Under the pieces are notes generated by a model, which worked only from the letters and a program-made list of their open reading frames with translations, had not been told where the DNA came from and ran no database searches. The translations under genes and the position numbers were made by a program. A stretch of 64,000 nt of DNA. Origin: Sabulibacter ruber. GTDB taxonomy: Bacteria; Bacteroidota; Bacteroidia; Cytophagales; Hymenobacteraceae. Location: assembly GCF_017355955.1 (NCBI RefSeq), contig NZ_JAFFID010000006.1:186001-250000 (forward strand), in the 5' to 3' direction. Positions 24,317-32,524 of this stretch are shown here, piece after piece. Numbering within the stretch: the stretch's first letter is position 1; every line of letters begins with the position of its first letter.

Positions 24317-25656
24317 TGGCCAGATCCGTCGCCGATAATCAGTTTCTGGAGAATGAGGCCGCAGCGTTGTTAACCCGGCTGGACATGGTAAAACCATTTG
24401 CCTTGAATACGCCGATGGTAAGGGCCGCAGCGATATCAGCAGAAGCCCAGGACGCCATCAGCGAACTGATAAACAAGGTAAGCCTGGACGTGAAGCAAAA
24501 GGTAAACGCTTTCATTCTGTGGTTGAATAGTCCGACCAGTAAGGAGGTTACGGCGGCAGAGGCCCAAACCAGATATGCTCTACTGAAGTTGCGCTTCAAT
24601 AATCTGCTCGACCAACTGGATATATTCGCCGATGTATTATCCCAAAGGGGGGAGCACAGCACCGGTGTCTGGCTGGCTGGTCTAGATGTAATGGCGATGG
24701 ATGCCCTGGCTTTACCCGGGAGCTATTATCATCCGCCACCATTGGTGTGTTTCCTCGACCGGGGCCACGGTGCTGCCATCCGACGGGCCCGCACCCGGTT
24801 ACCAGGCGGAGAAGCGAACCCCGTAGGCGTTATTCAGGTACCCCGCGAAAGATTGGTTGGAAGCGGCATAGCCTCCTCGCTTATTCACGAAGTCGGACAC
24901 CAGGGTTCGGATTTACTCAACCTGATCGATTCGGTAAAAGGCGCCATAAACCTAAAAGTGAAGCAAGGGAGGGAGGCCTTGGCCTGGCAGTTGCTGAGCC
25001 GGTGGATCTCGGAGATCATATCGGACTTCTGGGCAATGGCCCATATAGGGATAGGAGCCACCACTGGGTTAATAAGCGTGGTGGGATTACCAAGCTATTT
25101 CGTTTTCAGGATAGGTACTGATGGCCCTCACCCTTTCCCTTGGATTCGGGTAAAAATCAGCCTTGCTCTGGGAAAAGCATTATATCCGCACCCGCAATGG
25201 AACTTTCTGGAAAAACAATGGGAGTCCTTTTATCCAACGAAAGGATTAGAACCCGGAAAATTGCAGATAATTGGTTCTCTTGAAAAAATACTGCCGGAAT
25301 TCGCCAACTTGCTAATCAACCATAAGCCTGAGTCATTGAAAGGGAAACTGTTGAAGGAAATTTTCCCTTTCAGGGAACGGCAACCGGCCCAACTACAAGA
25401 ACTCTACCAACGCTGGAGGCATTCGCCGAAATCAATGGAGTCGGTGGCGCCTACCTTGGTATTTGCCGTGCTGGGGCAAGCAAAATACAACAAAAACATT
25501 ACCTCCTCCGGGGAGAGCCGGATTTTACAACACATGCTCACCCGCTGGGCATTACTGCGATCACAGCATTATTGTGTGGCCGGTAAACGGCACATGTTAG
25601 AGGCTGTGCAGCAGGGAGAACTCCACTATTCACCAAAACAACTTCAACTTATCTAA
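24313..25656 (+). CDS. HExxH putative zinc metalloprotease, uncharacterised
   Basis: 447 residues (a second ATG at 24316 is equally possible). The zincin signature is IHEVGHQGSD, with His192, Glu193 and His196. A helix about 40 residues on has SEIISDFWA, where Glu234 or Asp238 could be the third ligand, as in gluzincins. No signal peptide or clear membrane helix; some hydrophobic stretch near 245-265 (IGIGATTGLISVVGL). It does not match a named peptidase family that I know. Tight coupling to the acidic-repeat proteins suggests that it processes them or shares their pathway (inference). It precedes the 696-residue unknown by 15 bp. Confidence 0.7.
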   Translation: MMARSVADNQFLENEAAALLTRLDMVKPFALNTPMVRAAAISAEAQDAISELINKVSLDVKQKVNAFILWLNSPTSKEVTAAEAQTRYALLKLRFNNLLDQLDIFADVLSQRGEHSTGVWLAGLDVMAMDALALPGSYYHPPPLVCFLDRGHGAAIRRARTRLPGGEANPVGVIQVPRERLVGSGIASSLIHEVGHQGSDLLNLIDSVKGAINLKVKQGREALAWQLLSRWISEIISDFWAMAHIGIGATTGLISVVGLPSYFVFRIGTDGPHPFPWIRVKISLALGKALYPHPQWNFLEKQWESFYPTKGLEPGKLQIIGSLEKILPEFANLLINHKPESLKGKLLKEIFPFRERQPAQLQELYQRWRHSPKSMESVAPTLVFAVLGQAKYNKNITSSGESRILQHMLTRWALLRSQHYCVAGKRHMLEAVQQGELHYSPKQLQLI

Positions 25657-25671
25657 AAATGGGAGGTTACC

Positions 25672-27762
25672 ATGGATACCCCAAGTAAAAATGATGCTTC
25701 AGGCCTTATAGATGCGGACAAAGCCCCTCAATATAGTTTTGATATTATTTTTCCTTCAAAGGAAAATATCTACGAACAAAGTAGCTTGGCTTTTTCATTT
25801 AAAGTTTCCTTTTATCCAAACGACGAAAAATACGAAAGTTTCAAAAAGGACCTAGGAAATAAATCAGGTAAGGGAGTAACTGTAAAGTTAAAATTATTCA
25901 ATGTTATTGAAAGTGATGATGTCTTCGCTGAACCAAGAAATCCTACAAAGTTTCTAAAAGATGATGATATCAATTATGCTAAAGAATTTATTTGGAACAT
26001 TGAACCTAATACCCTTAAACCAGGCACCTATGATGCTATCGTAGAGCATAACATTGGGGGGAATAAGCAGGGTAGAGTCGAAAAGTCCAGGTTTATTGTT
26101 CAACCTAATACCAAAGACACAATCGTAAAACTGGAAGATCCACCAACTGTCAACAAACCCTTTAATGTAAGTTTAAATGAAACCAAGAGAATCGAAACTG
26201 CAGATCAGTTCCTATGGATTCTGATCCGAAACCGGACCGTAAAATTCGAAAAATTCCAAAGCTTCATAGATGGTGTGATGTGCGGCAATCCGGATCCTTC
26301 GCCGAAGGATTCCTTGAAATATCCAACCAATACTCAAAAGTACCTTTACGCAAATCGCCTTCCTTACAGCAATGTTGCTTCTTATAGCCTGCTTAAATTC
26401 GCAACAGAGCATTTCCTGATGCAGGAATGTGGGTTAGTACCAACCGGTTTATTGGACGGCAATTGGAGTATATATAAAAATATATTCAACAACTCCGATG
26501 AACTGGGTAGGACGGCACGGGGAGCAATCATAAATGTAGATGAATTAAGGGAAGAATACCTTAAAGAACTGCTCGACTCAGAAGGGAAAACACATTATAG
26601 CTTACCTTATTTCAAACTGATCAAAGATAAGTTAAGGGAGGTCCAATTAAAGAAACCTTATGAAATCATCCTCAATATGGAGGGGGAGAAGGAAGCTTTC
26701 CCTATTGATGCCTGCTATGGAATATTGCCCTCCAACCTTCTCAACCCTTGTCTACTGGAGCTGATATGGTCGTACTGGCATGAAGAAGGCGGTTTGGTAC
26801 AAACCATGAATGCCATCAGTCTGCGCTTTCAGAACATCCGCAGCAATTCCGGGAAAGACCCCTTGGCTAATTTCAACCTCGACCCGCTACGCCCCCTAAG
26901 TAACCTTTTGTGGGGCTATATCGAAGATGAACGTAACCGCCTAAGCATGTCGCGACGGAACTTGGAGTATCAATATGAATATGGAATATCACTCATTGGA
27001 AAGGCGGTTCCACAAATAGGAGTAGCTGAACACCGGACTAACTTTATCCGGGCCTTCCATAACCTCTTAAAAGTCACCCTAGAGTTTTACAACCAGGCTA
27101 ACTTTACGACAGTTATACCTGATGCTTTCCCGCTGCTGAACCATTTACGTGAAGTTCACCTGTTATTGGCTGAAGGGGCCCATAACCAATACGGTGAGCT
27201 GCCCTGGACGTCGCGCGTGGAAATGCTCACTCAACAATGGTTGTTATCCCGACCAGAAATGCGGGAATTTCTAGGTGGCCGCATCATGGTACCTTACAAT
27301 GAGGCCTGGATGGACAAGGTGGATAACATGAAGCTCCTACAAGGGTGGAATGACACCAATATTACCCACTTCCATGATTTAGGAGTATTTGGCGAGCAAC
27401 TGTTGCTATCTATTCGCTTTGGAAGTTGGAATTCAACCACTGATGTTGGCGCCCTAAATGCCGGGAACTGGGCTCACTACTGGCGTAACGAGGTGCAGCG
27501 GTATGTACATGCCTATAACGCCGTAACAGGGGTGGATTTAAGCGCCGACGTAACCGATGCACGAGTGCAGATCAGTACTGCCGAAGGTAGATATACCCCG
27601 CCTGCTATTTTGATTCAGAAACAAGCCGCCCTGCAGAAAAGCCGGCAACAGTACGCCTTGCAAGGTAATGCCGGCACTCCAGGTTTACTGCAGAACAGCC
27701 CCCCGACTGCAGTAGGGGCACCATCTATTCCGGTACTTGGTCAAAAAAAGTTGAATGGATGA
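25672..27762 (+). CDS. Large conserved protein of unknown function
   Basis: 696 residues, no signal peptide. The N-terminal part (about 15-150) looks like beta-sandwich (FSFKVSFYPND, then YDAIVEHNIGG). The rest is mostly helical. The best-conserved-looking block is about 410-600 (RPLSNLLWGYIEDERNRLSMSRRNLEYQYEYG, shown here in two parts in nature; LLLAEGAHNQYGELPW; MREFLGGRIMVPYNEAWMDKVD). Related proteins occur in actinobacteria, myxobacteria and cyanobacteria as I recall, always uncharacterised. A clear Shine-Dalgarno-like GGGAGG, unusual in this phylum, precedes the ATG. The last 8 bp overlap the PLP-enzyme gene. Confidence 0.75.
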   Translation: MDTPSKNDASGLIDADKAPQYSFDIIFPSKENIYEQSSLAFSFKVSFYPNDEKYESFKKDLGNKSGKGVTVKLKLFNVIESDDVFAEPRNPTKFLKDDDINYAKEFIWNIEPNTLKPGTYDAIVEHNIGGNKQGRVEKSRFIVQPNTKDTIVKLEDPPTVNKPFNVSLNETKRIETADQFLWILIRNRTVKFEKFQSFIDGVMCGNPDPSPKDSLKYPTNTQKYLYANRLPYSNVASYSLLKFATEHFLMQECGLVPTGLLDGNWSIYKNIFNNSDELGRTARGAIINVDELREEYLKELLDSEGKTHYSLPYFKLIKDKLREVQLKKPYEIILNMEGEKEAFPIDACYGILPSNLLNPCLLELIWSYWHEEGGLVQTMNAISLRFQNIRSNSGKDPLANFNLDPLRPLSNLLWGYIEDERNRLSMSRRNLEYQYEYGISLIGKAVPQIGVAEHRTNFIRAFHNLLKVTLEFYNQANFTTVIPDAFPLLNHLREVHLLLAEGAHNQYGELPWTSRVEMLTQQWLLSRPEMREFLGGRIMVPYNEAWMDKVDNMKLLQGWNDTNITHFHDLGVFGEQLLLSIRFGSWNSTTDVGALNAGNWAHYWRNEVQRYVHAYNAVTGVDLSADVTDARVQISTAEGRYTPPAILIQKQAALQKSRQQYALQGNAGTPGLLQNSPPTAVGAPSIPVLGQKKLNG

Positions 27763-28870
27763 TTTCACATCGGCACTTTACCTGGGTTTCCGCCACCCAT
27801 CGAGCCATGTTTCCCCCTGGCAGCAGTTAACTACCGGGATACCGGCGGCCTTAGAGGAGCCCCCTATCAACCAGTGGGTGGCAAATCAGGTAGCGAAAAT
27901 GCAGGGACTGGAAACGGGCGTGATTTCTCCTTCCTCACTGCATCTGTACTGGGATGTTTTGGGCCAGGCAAGGGAGAGTACTTTGATTCTTGCCGATGAT
28001 AAATCATACGCTGTGGCCAGATGGGGATTGGAAAGGGCTGCTGCCCGCGGGGCCAAAGTGGTTTATTTCAAACACCAGGATGCCCAAGACCTGTCTTTGA
28101 GGCTACGGCAGTATGTACCCCGGAAAGGTTCTCTTTTGGTGGTTACCGATGGCTGGTGCCCGCACTGCGGTAAACCGGCACCCTTACCTGAATACCTAAG
28201 CGTTTCCCGGGAATATGGCGGATCACTCCTGATAGATGATACGCAAGCATTAGGTGTTCTGGGCGCTAGGCCAACAACAGAGTTGCCCGGCGGAAAAGGT
28301 GGCGGGGGATTGCTACAGTGGTATAATACCCAAAGGGAAAATATTATGACGATTTGTTCATTAGCCAAAGGGTTAGGGGTGCCTCTGTCAATTTTGAGTG
28401 CCAGTCAGCAGCAAATAGCGAGATTCAAAAGCCAAAGTGAAACAAGGGTGCACTGTAGCCCGGTGTCAGCTGCGCATGTGCAGGCCGCAAGCCTGGCTTT
28501 AGCGGAAAACAGAAGGCTAGGCAATTTGCGCCGGCTTAAGCTATATGAGAATGTAACGCTGTTTCGGGAAAGTTTAGCAGGGTTTGGTATTCCCTCCAAG
28601 GGAAGCTTTTTCCCGGTTCAGACCGTGAAGCTGCCTAGCCGAACCAACCCTTATGCCACATACCAACGATTACGGAGCATGGGTATCAGGCCCCTACTGC
28701 TGGAACCGCATCAGGGCCAAAAGGCAGATATTGGTTTATGCCTGACAGCATTGCATTCTCCGGAGCAAATAACAAGGGCTGCCACCTGTATATATGAGGC
28801 TATCCAAACAGGCCAAAGAAAGGCACAACGTTATGTTCGAACAATCACACCTATGCCGTCCAGGCTGTAA
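27755..28870 (+). CDS. PLP-dependent fold-type I enzyme (AONS/glycine C-acetyltransferase-like)
   Basis: 371 residues. It has the aspartate-aminotransferase fold of the alpha-oxoamine synthase group: SPSSLHLYWDVLG near the start, LLIDDTQALGVLG (161-170) replacing the usual DExHS motif, and the PLP lysine Lys205 in CSLAKGLGVPLSIL. Unusual is GWCPHCGKPAPL (134-143), a CxxC inserted where family members have a PxxGD-type loop; it could bind metal. DDTQ instead of DEAH and the insert argue against ordinary biotin or haem-synthesis roles. It overlaps both neighbours, so it belongs to this operon. The substrate is unknown. Confidence 0.8.
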   Translation: MDDFTSALYLGFRHPSSHVSPWQQLTTGIPAALEEPPINQWVANQVAKMQGLETGVISPSSLHLYWDVLGQARESTLILADDKSYAVARWGLERAAARGAKVVYFKHQDAQDLSLRLRQYVPRKGSLLVVTDGWCPHCGKPAPLPEYLSVSREYGGSLLIDDTQALGVLGARPTTELPGGKGGGGLLQWYNTQRENIMTICSLAKGLGVPLSILSASQQQIARFKSQSETRVHCSPVSAAHVQAASLALAENRRLGNLRRLKLYENVTLFRESLAGFGIPSKGSFFPVQTVKLPSRTNPYATYQRLRSMGIRPLLLEPHQGQKADIGLCLTALHSPEQITRAATCIYEAIQTGQRKAQRYVRTITPMPSRL

Positions 28871-29888
28871 ATGCAGAGAACAGGCCGGTTGGGTTACCCG
28901 GGAAGTTAGATTCCCGGGTACATCAGGCGTCGCACCCTATGCTGCCACCAATAAACGGGGTACCCCGGTCACGCAAGCCCGGATAGTGATAGTACTCCGC
29001 GATAAATTGCCGGCCTTTACAATCCAAACGATTTCCCTGGGCCGAACAACCCATATCACCGGCGGCATTGGGGGGCTGGGCGGCGCCCGTGTCCCTATTC
29101 AGGCTAAAGGCAAACGCCAATATGTTTCTTTGCCCAGCAAGGGCGAAAGGGGTAATGGCGGGATTCTGTTTTTACCCGAACCGGGTAAAAACATGATTCA
29201 TTTACTTGTCTGGAACGTAGGTCCCCTGAGCTTGAACGGGAAGGTTGGGAATGATACACACGCCGAAACCCAATTCTTGAACTGGTTTAAGGCCCATTTG
29301 CAACAATACCCGCAGTTCTTAAAACGGATCAGAGCCATTTATATATATATAAATAACAGTCCCTGCGGTTACTGTACCTCTGATCTATGTGCTTTTACCG
29401 CACGTTATAATCTAGGAACTAAGATTAGAATATCCTGGGAAAGGAACTACAACAAAGGCACCGACAGTACGGCTAATGCTCAGAGGTTAAGGCAATGCGG
29501 GATTGTGGTTAATCCGCCCACTGTAACCGGGATATCGGCCGAAGCAAAACCCCAACTGAGGAATCTGAAATTAGTTAAGCAACAGCAACAAACTTACCTG
29601 TTGGACAAACGCCTGCATTCAAATAGTGCCCGTGCGGTAATGGCCGATGGTACAAGACCAGCCAGTTTACTGTCGCGGTTTTTTTCCAGCCCTCATAGCT
29701 ATGCGCGGGTAAAACAGCTTTTTCAGGGCACAATCAACCAGGGAAACTACCGCCTACGGCCGGACGGTAGTTACGAAGCAATTCGTTCTTTTAGGTTCCC
29801 TACCGGTTGGTCGTATGGCAAGCCGGTTCACCGGATGAAAGCTATTATCGACCAAACAGGAGATTGGCATTATTATCCGGTCCTATAA
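28833..29888 (+). CDS. Deaminase-fold protein with HAE and PCxxC zinc motifs
   Basis: 351 residues from the ATG at 28833, overlapping the PLP gene by 38 bp; a start at 28794 is possible. The N-terminus has CRPGCKC (about residues 8-14). The cytidine-deaminase-like zinc site is visible: HAETQ (His143-Glu145) and SPCGYC (Cys178 and Cys181), with a predicted helix-strand order fitting the fold. This pairing is typical of bacterial nucleic-acid or toxin deaminases (for example Pput_2613- or DddA-like groups) as well as metabolic ones. No secretion signal. A toxin or base-modifying role is inference; a small-molecule deaminase remains possible. Confidence 0.75.
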   Translation: MFEQSHLCRPGCKCREQAGWVTREVRFPGTSGVAPYAATNKRGTPVTQARIVIVLRDKLPAFTIQTISLGRTTHITGGIGGLGGARVPIQAKGKRQYVSLPSKGERGNGGILFLPEPGKNMIHLLVWNVGPLSLNGKVGNDTHAETQFLNWFKAHLQQYPQFLKRIRAIYIYINNSPCGYCTSDLCAFTARYNLGTKIRISWERNYNKGTDSTANAQRLRQCGIVVNPPTVTGISAEAKPQLRNLKLVKQQQQTYLLDKRLHSNSARAVMADGTRPASLLSRFFSSPHSYARVKQLFQGTINQGNYRLRPDGSYEAIRSFRFPTGWSYGKPVHRMKAIIDQTGDWHYYPVL

Positions 29889-29921
29889 GCGCTTGGGAAA
29901 AAAATTTAGTATCTGGTATTT

Positions 29922-31358
29922 ATGGCTTCTATACAGGCAGTACTTTCCTATGTTAAGGAGTTCTTCCCTGGGTTTGTGGAGGACTTAAAGGCTTTTGTAC
30001 GGTTCCCGAGTGTTGGGACGGATAAGAAGTACAGAAAAGAAACAACAGCCTGCGCTAATTGGCTGGCACAACATCTGGAGCATATTGGACTCCAGCAAGT
30101 ACGAATTTTTCCTACACTCCGGCACCCTATCGTGTATGGAGAATGGGTAAAGCAACCTGGCAAGCCAACTCTGCTTATTTACGGGCATTATGATGTACAA
30201 CCGGTGGAACCCCTTCCGGACTGGTCGTTCCCGCCCTTTGATCCAATTGTGCGGGGAGGGTACATCTACGGGCGGGGCACCTCCGACGATAAAGGCCAGC
30301 TGTTTGCGCATGTGAAAGCCTTGGAGGCCATCCTGAAAACCTATGGGAAGTTGCCGATAAATGTAAAGTGCCTGTTTGATGGGGAAGAAGAAATGGGTAG
30401 TCCCAGTTTAAGGCATTTCATTCAGACGCAGAAAGAACTACTAAAGGCTGAGGTGGCAGTATTGTCAGACATGGCCATGCTTTCTGCAGACCATCCTTCC
30501 CTTGCCTATTCCCTCCGCGGCAGCCTGAGCGTGGAACTGGAGGTGAAAAGCCAGGGGGTGGATCTGCATTCGGGTAATTTTGGCGGCGCGGTGCGCAATC
30601 CCTTGCAGGTAGTATGCGAACTTGTCGCCCAATTACACGACCAGAACGGTCGCATTACCATTCCCGGATTTTACAACGGAGTAAAAACTTACGGATCTGC
30701 AGAAAGGAATTACATGCGCCAGAATGGGCCAACCGATAATAAAATCCTGGGGGACGCAAAAGCCAGGTATGGGTGGGGCGAAAAAGGGTTTACAGCTTAT
30801 GAGCGAACTACCATCCGCCCGGCTTTAAGTATAAACGGCATTGTGGGCGGCTACCAGGGACCAGGTGTAAAATCAGTTATACCGGCAAAAGCCGGAGCAA
30901 AGCTTAACTTCCGGTTAGCCCCCCACCAGGACCCGCAGGTGGTTGAAAAACTACTCCGCACCTATATTCAGGGGATTGCTCCTCCAGGGGCGGCGGTTAA
31001 TATCCATACTTACCTGCACGCCAAACCTTACGAACTGAACCTCGGGCATCCCGCCTTGCAAGCCGGTCAATGGGCCTTGCGGCAAGGGTTTGGCAAAGAA
31101 CCGGTATTGATGCGTATTGGCGGTACCATCCCTGCCGTAAGTCTATTCAGGGAAATACTCGGAGTCTCTACAATACTGCTCGGCTTTGGGTTAGCTACTG
31201 ATCGGATCCATGCGCCAAACGAGCGCTTCTGTTTGCGAAATTTTAAGAAAGGGATCGAAACCAGCATCTGGTTTATGGCAGCTTTAAGCCAAAAAGCGAA
31301 TGTATCCGGCAGCGTTGGTACCCGGCTGGTACGGAAAGGAACCGCTTCTACCGGTTAG
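29922..31358 (+). CDS. M20-family metallopeptidase (dipeptidase-like)
   Basis: 478 residues, cytoplasmic. The di-zinc site is visible: His89 and Asp91 in YGHYDVQPV, Asp122/123 in GTSDDKGQ, the catalytic Glu region DGEEEMGSPS (153-161), and later DMAML and GRIG-like IGGTIPAV segments. The dimerisation domain (about 190-345) has SQGVDLHSGNFGGAVRNP. M20 enzymes hydrolyse small peptides or acylated amino acids. It is 33 bp downstream of the deaminase-fold gene in the same orientation, so it probably belongs to the cluster and could trim a peptide product (inference). Confidence 0.9.
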   Translation: MASIQAVLSYVKEFFPGFVEDLKAFVRFPSVGTDKKYRKETTACANWLAQHLEHIGLQQVRIFPTLRHPIVYGEWVKQPGKPTLLIYGHYDVQPVEPLPDWSFPPFDPIVRGGYIYGRGTSDDKGQLFAHVKALEAILKTYGKLPINVKCLFDGEEEMGSPSLRHFIQTQKELLKAEVAVLSDMAMLSADHPSLAYSLRGSLSVELEVKSQGVDLHSGNFGGAVRNPLQVVCELVAQLHDQNGRITIPGFYNGVKTYGSAERNYMRQNGPTDNKILGDAKARYGWGEKGFTAYERTTIRPALSINGIVGGYQGPGVKSVIPAKAGAKLNFRLAPHQDPQVVEKLLRTYIQGIAPPGAAVNIHTYLHAKPYELNLGHPALQAGQWALRQGFGKEPVLMRIGGTIPAVSLFREILGVSTILLGFGLATDRIHAPNERFCLRNFKKGIETSIWFMAALSQKANVSGSVGTRLVRKGTASTG

Positions 31359-31395
31359 TTGGCAAACTTGGAAGCTTAATCTTTAGGTGAATCAT

Positions 31396-32235
31396 ATGAT
31401 AATTGACAGTCATTGCCACGCCGGGAAAGGAGATGGCTTAACCGGCCCCTGGGATACCGATGCGCCCTTAACCGATTACCTCGCCTGGGCTACGGAAGCC
31501 GGAGTTCAGAAAACCGTCCTTTTCGCCGCTTTCCATTCGGATTACAGCATCGCCAACAAAGAAGTGGCGGGCATTGTGAACCGGCAACCTAACCGTTTTT
31601 ACGGGTATGTCTTTATTCATCCGGAACGGGACCGTGGCCGGGTGTTGGGCATGGTAAAAACTGCAGTGCAGCAGTATAGATTTTGCGGTATCAAAGTGCA
31701 CCGGTACGACGCCCGCATAACCCGCGAGATTTGTGAAGCAGCCCGGAGTTTTCGCCTGCCGGTGCTGTACGATGTCATGGGAGAAGTCTCCGTGGTAGAG
31801 TTACTGGCTACCGAATATCCGGACGTGAATTTTATTATTCCTCATTTAGGTAGTTTCGCCGACGATTGGAAAGCGCAGACAGCCTTAATTGACCATTTGG
31901 TTCGTCACCGCAATATATTCACTGATACTTCCGGCATCCGCCGTTTCGATGTATTGAAGACAGCGGTGAAAAGGGCCGGTGCCGGTAAGATTTTATTTGG
32001 TTCCGATGGCCCTTGGCTGCACCCGGGCGTTGAGCTCTCCAAAATTTATGCGCTGCATTTGTCCGAAAGGGAGCAGCAGATGGTTCTGTCTGGTAATTTC
32101 CTGCGCCTGATCTCGAATATCCGTACGCAGCCTTCCGCCATCAGGAAAACAGCGATGAGACATTCCGGCGCCCGCCCCGCTGACTTTCGCGATCCTTGGT
32201 TAATAGGTCAGGATTTCATTTCTGCCCAGAAGTGA
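31396..32235 (+). CDS. Amidohydrolase family (amidohydrolase_2) metal-dependent hydrolase
   Basis: About 279 residues from the ATG at 31396; a GTG at 31387 would add three. A TIM-barrel amidohydrolase: MIIDSHCHAG carries the HxH metal site, GIKVHRYDAR follows, the histidine in FIIPHLGS is the later ligand, and ILFGSDGPW supplies the terminal Asp. The family includes decarboxylases and lactone or amide hydrolases, so the reaction cannot be fixed. It is the last gene of the cluster before a hairpin, 37 bp after the M20 peptidase gene. Confidence 0.85.
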   Translation: MIIDSHCHAGKGDGLTGPWDTDAPLTDYLAWATEAGVQKTVLFAAFHSDYSIANKEVAGIVNRQPNRFYGYVFIHPERDRGRVLGMVKTAVQQYRFCGIKVHRYDARITREICEAARSFRLPVLYDVMGEVSVVELLATEYPDVNFIIPHLGSFADDWKAQTALIDHLVRHRNIFTDTSGIRRFDVLKTAVKRAGAGKILFGSDGPWLHPGVELSKIYALHLSEREQQMVLSGNFLRLISNIRTQPSAIRKTAMRHSGARPADFRDPWLIGQDFISAQK

Positions 32236-32255
32236 GGACGCCTTTTGGCGTTCTC
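32234..32255 (+). terminator. Hairpin at the end of the cluster
   Basis: GAGGACGCC and GGCGTTCTC pair over 9 bp (one G-T) around a TTTT loop, overlapping the stop codon of the amidohydrolase gene. The T tract is weak, so termination may be partial. Confidence 0.5.
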
Positions 32256-32524
32256 TAAAATAACCTGTTTTGTCAAGCCTGTTATGTACAGTTATGAGGC
32301 CTGGACGGGTAAAAAAACTAGGGAATTAGATAGGAGTCAGTATAAACCGTCCTTATATTAGAAATAAATTCCAATTCAGACCCCGCTCTTCATGTAATAC
32401 AGCCCCCTACTATCCATTAGGGGAATCGCTGTATTTTCACCAGAGGCATCACTATGAACCAAGCCCTTCTGCTATCCTGTGGTAAGAGCATGGCATGGTA
32501 ATTCAAGTCATAGTTCCCTAGATC

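Noticed and set aside
24313-32235. Whole cluster considered as a contractile injection system or classical toxin-immunity locus
   Set aside because: No sheath, tube, baseplate or AAA+ CIS ATPase genes, no secretion-linked toxin N-terminus and no immunity-like gene next to the deaminase.
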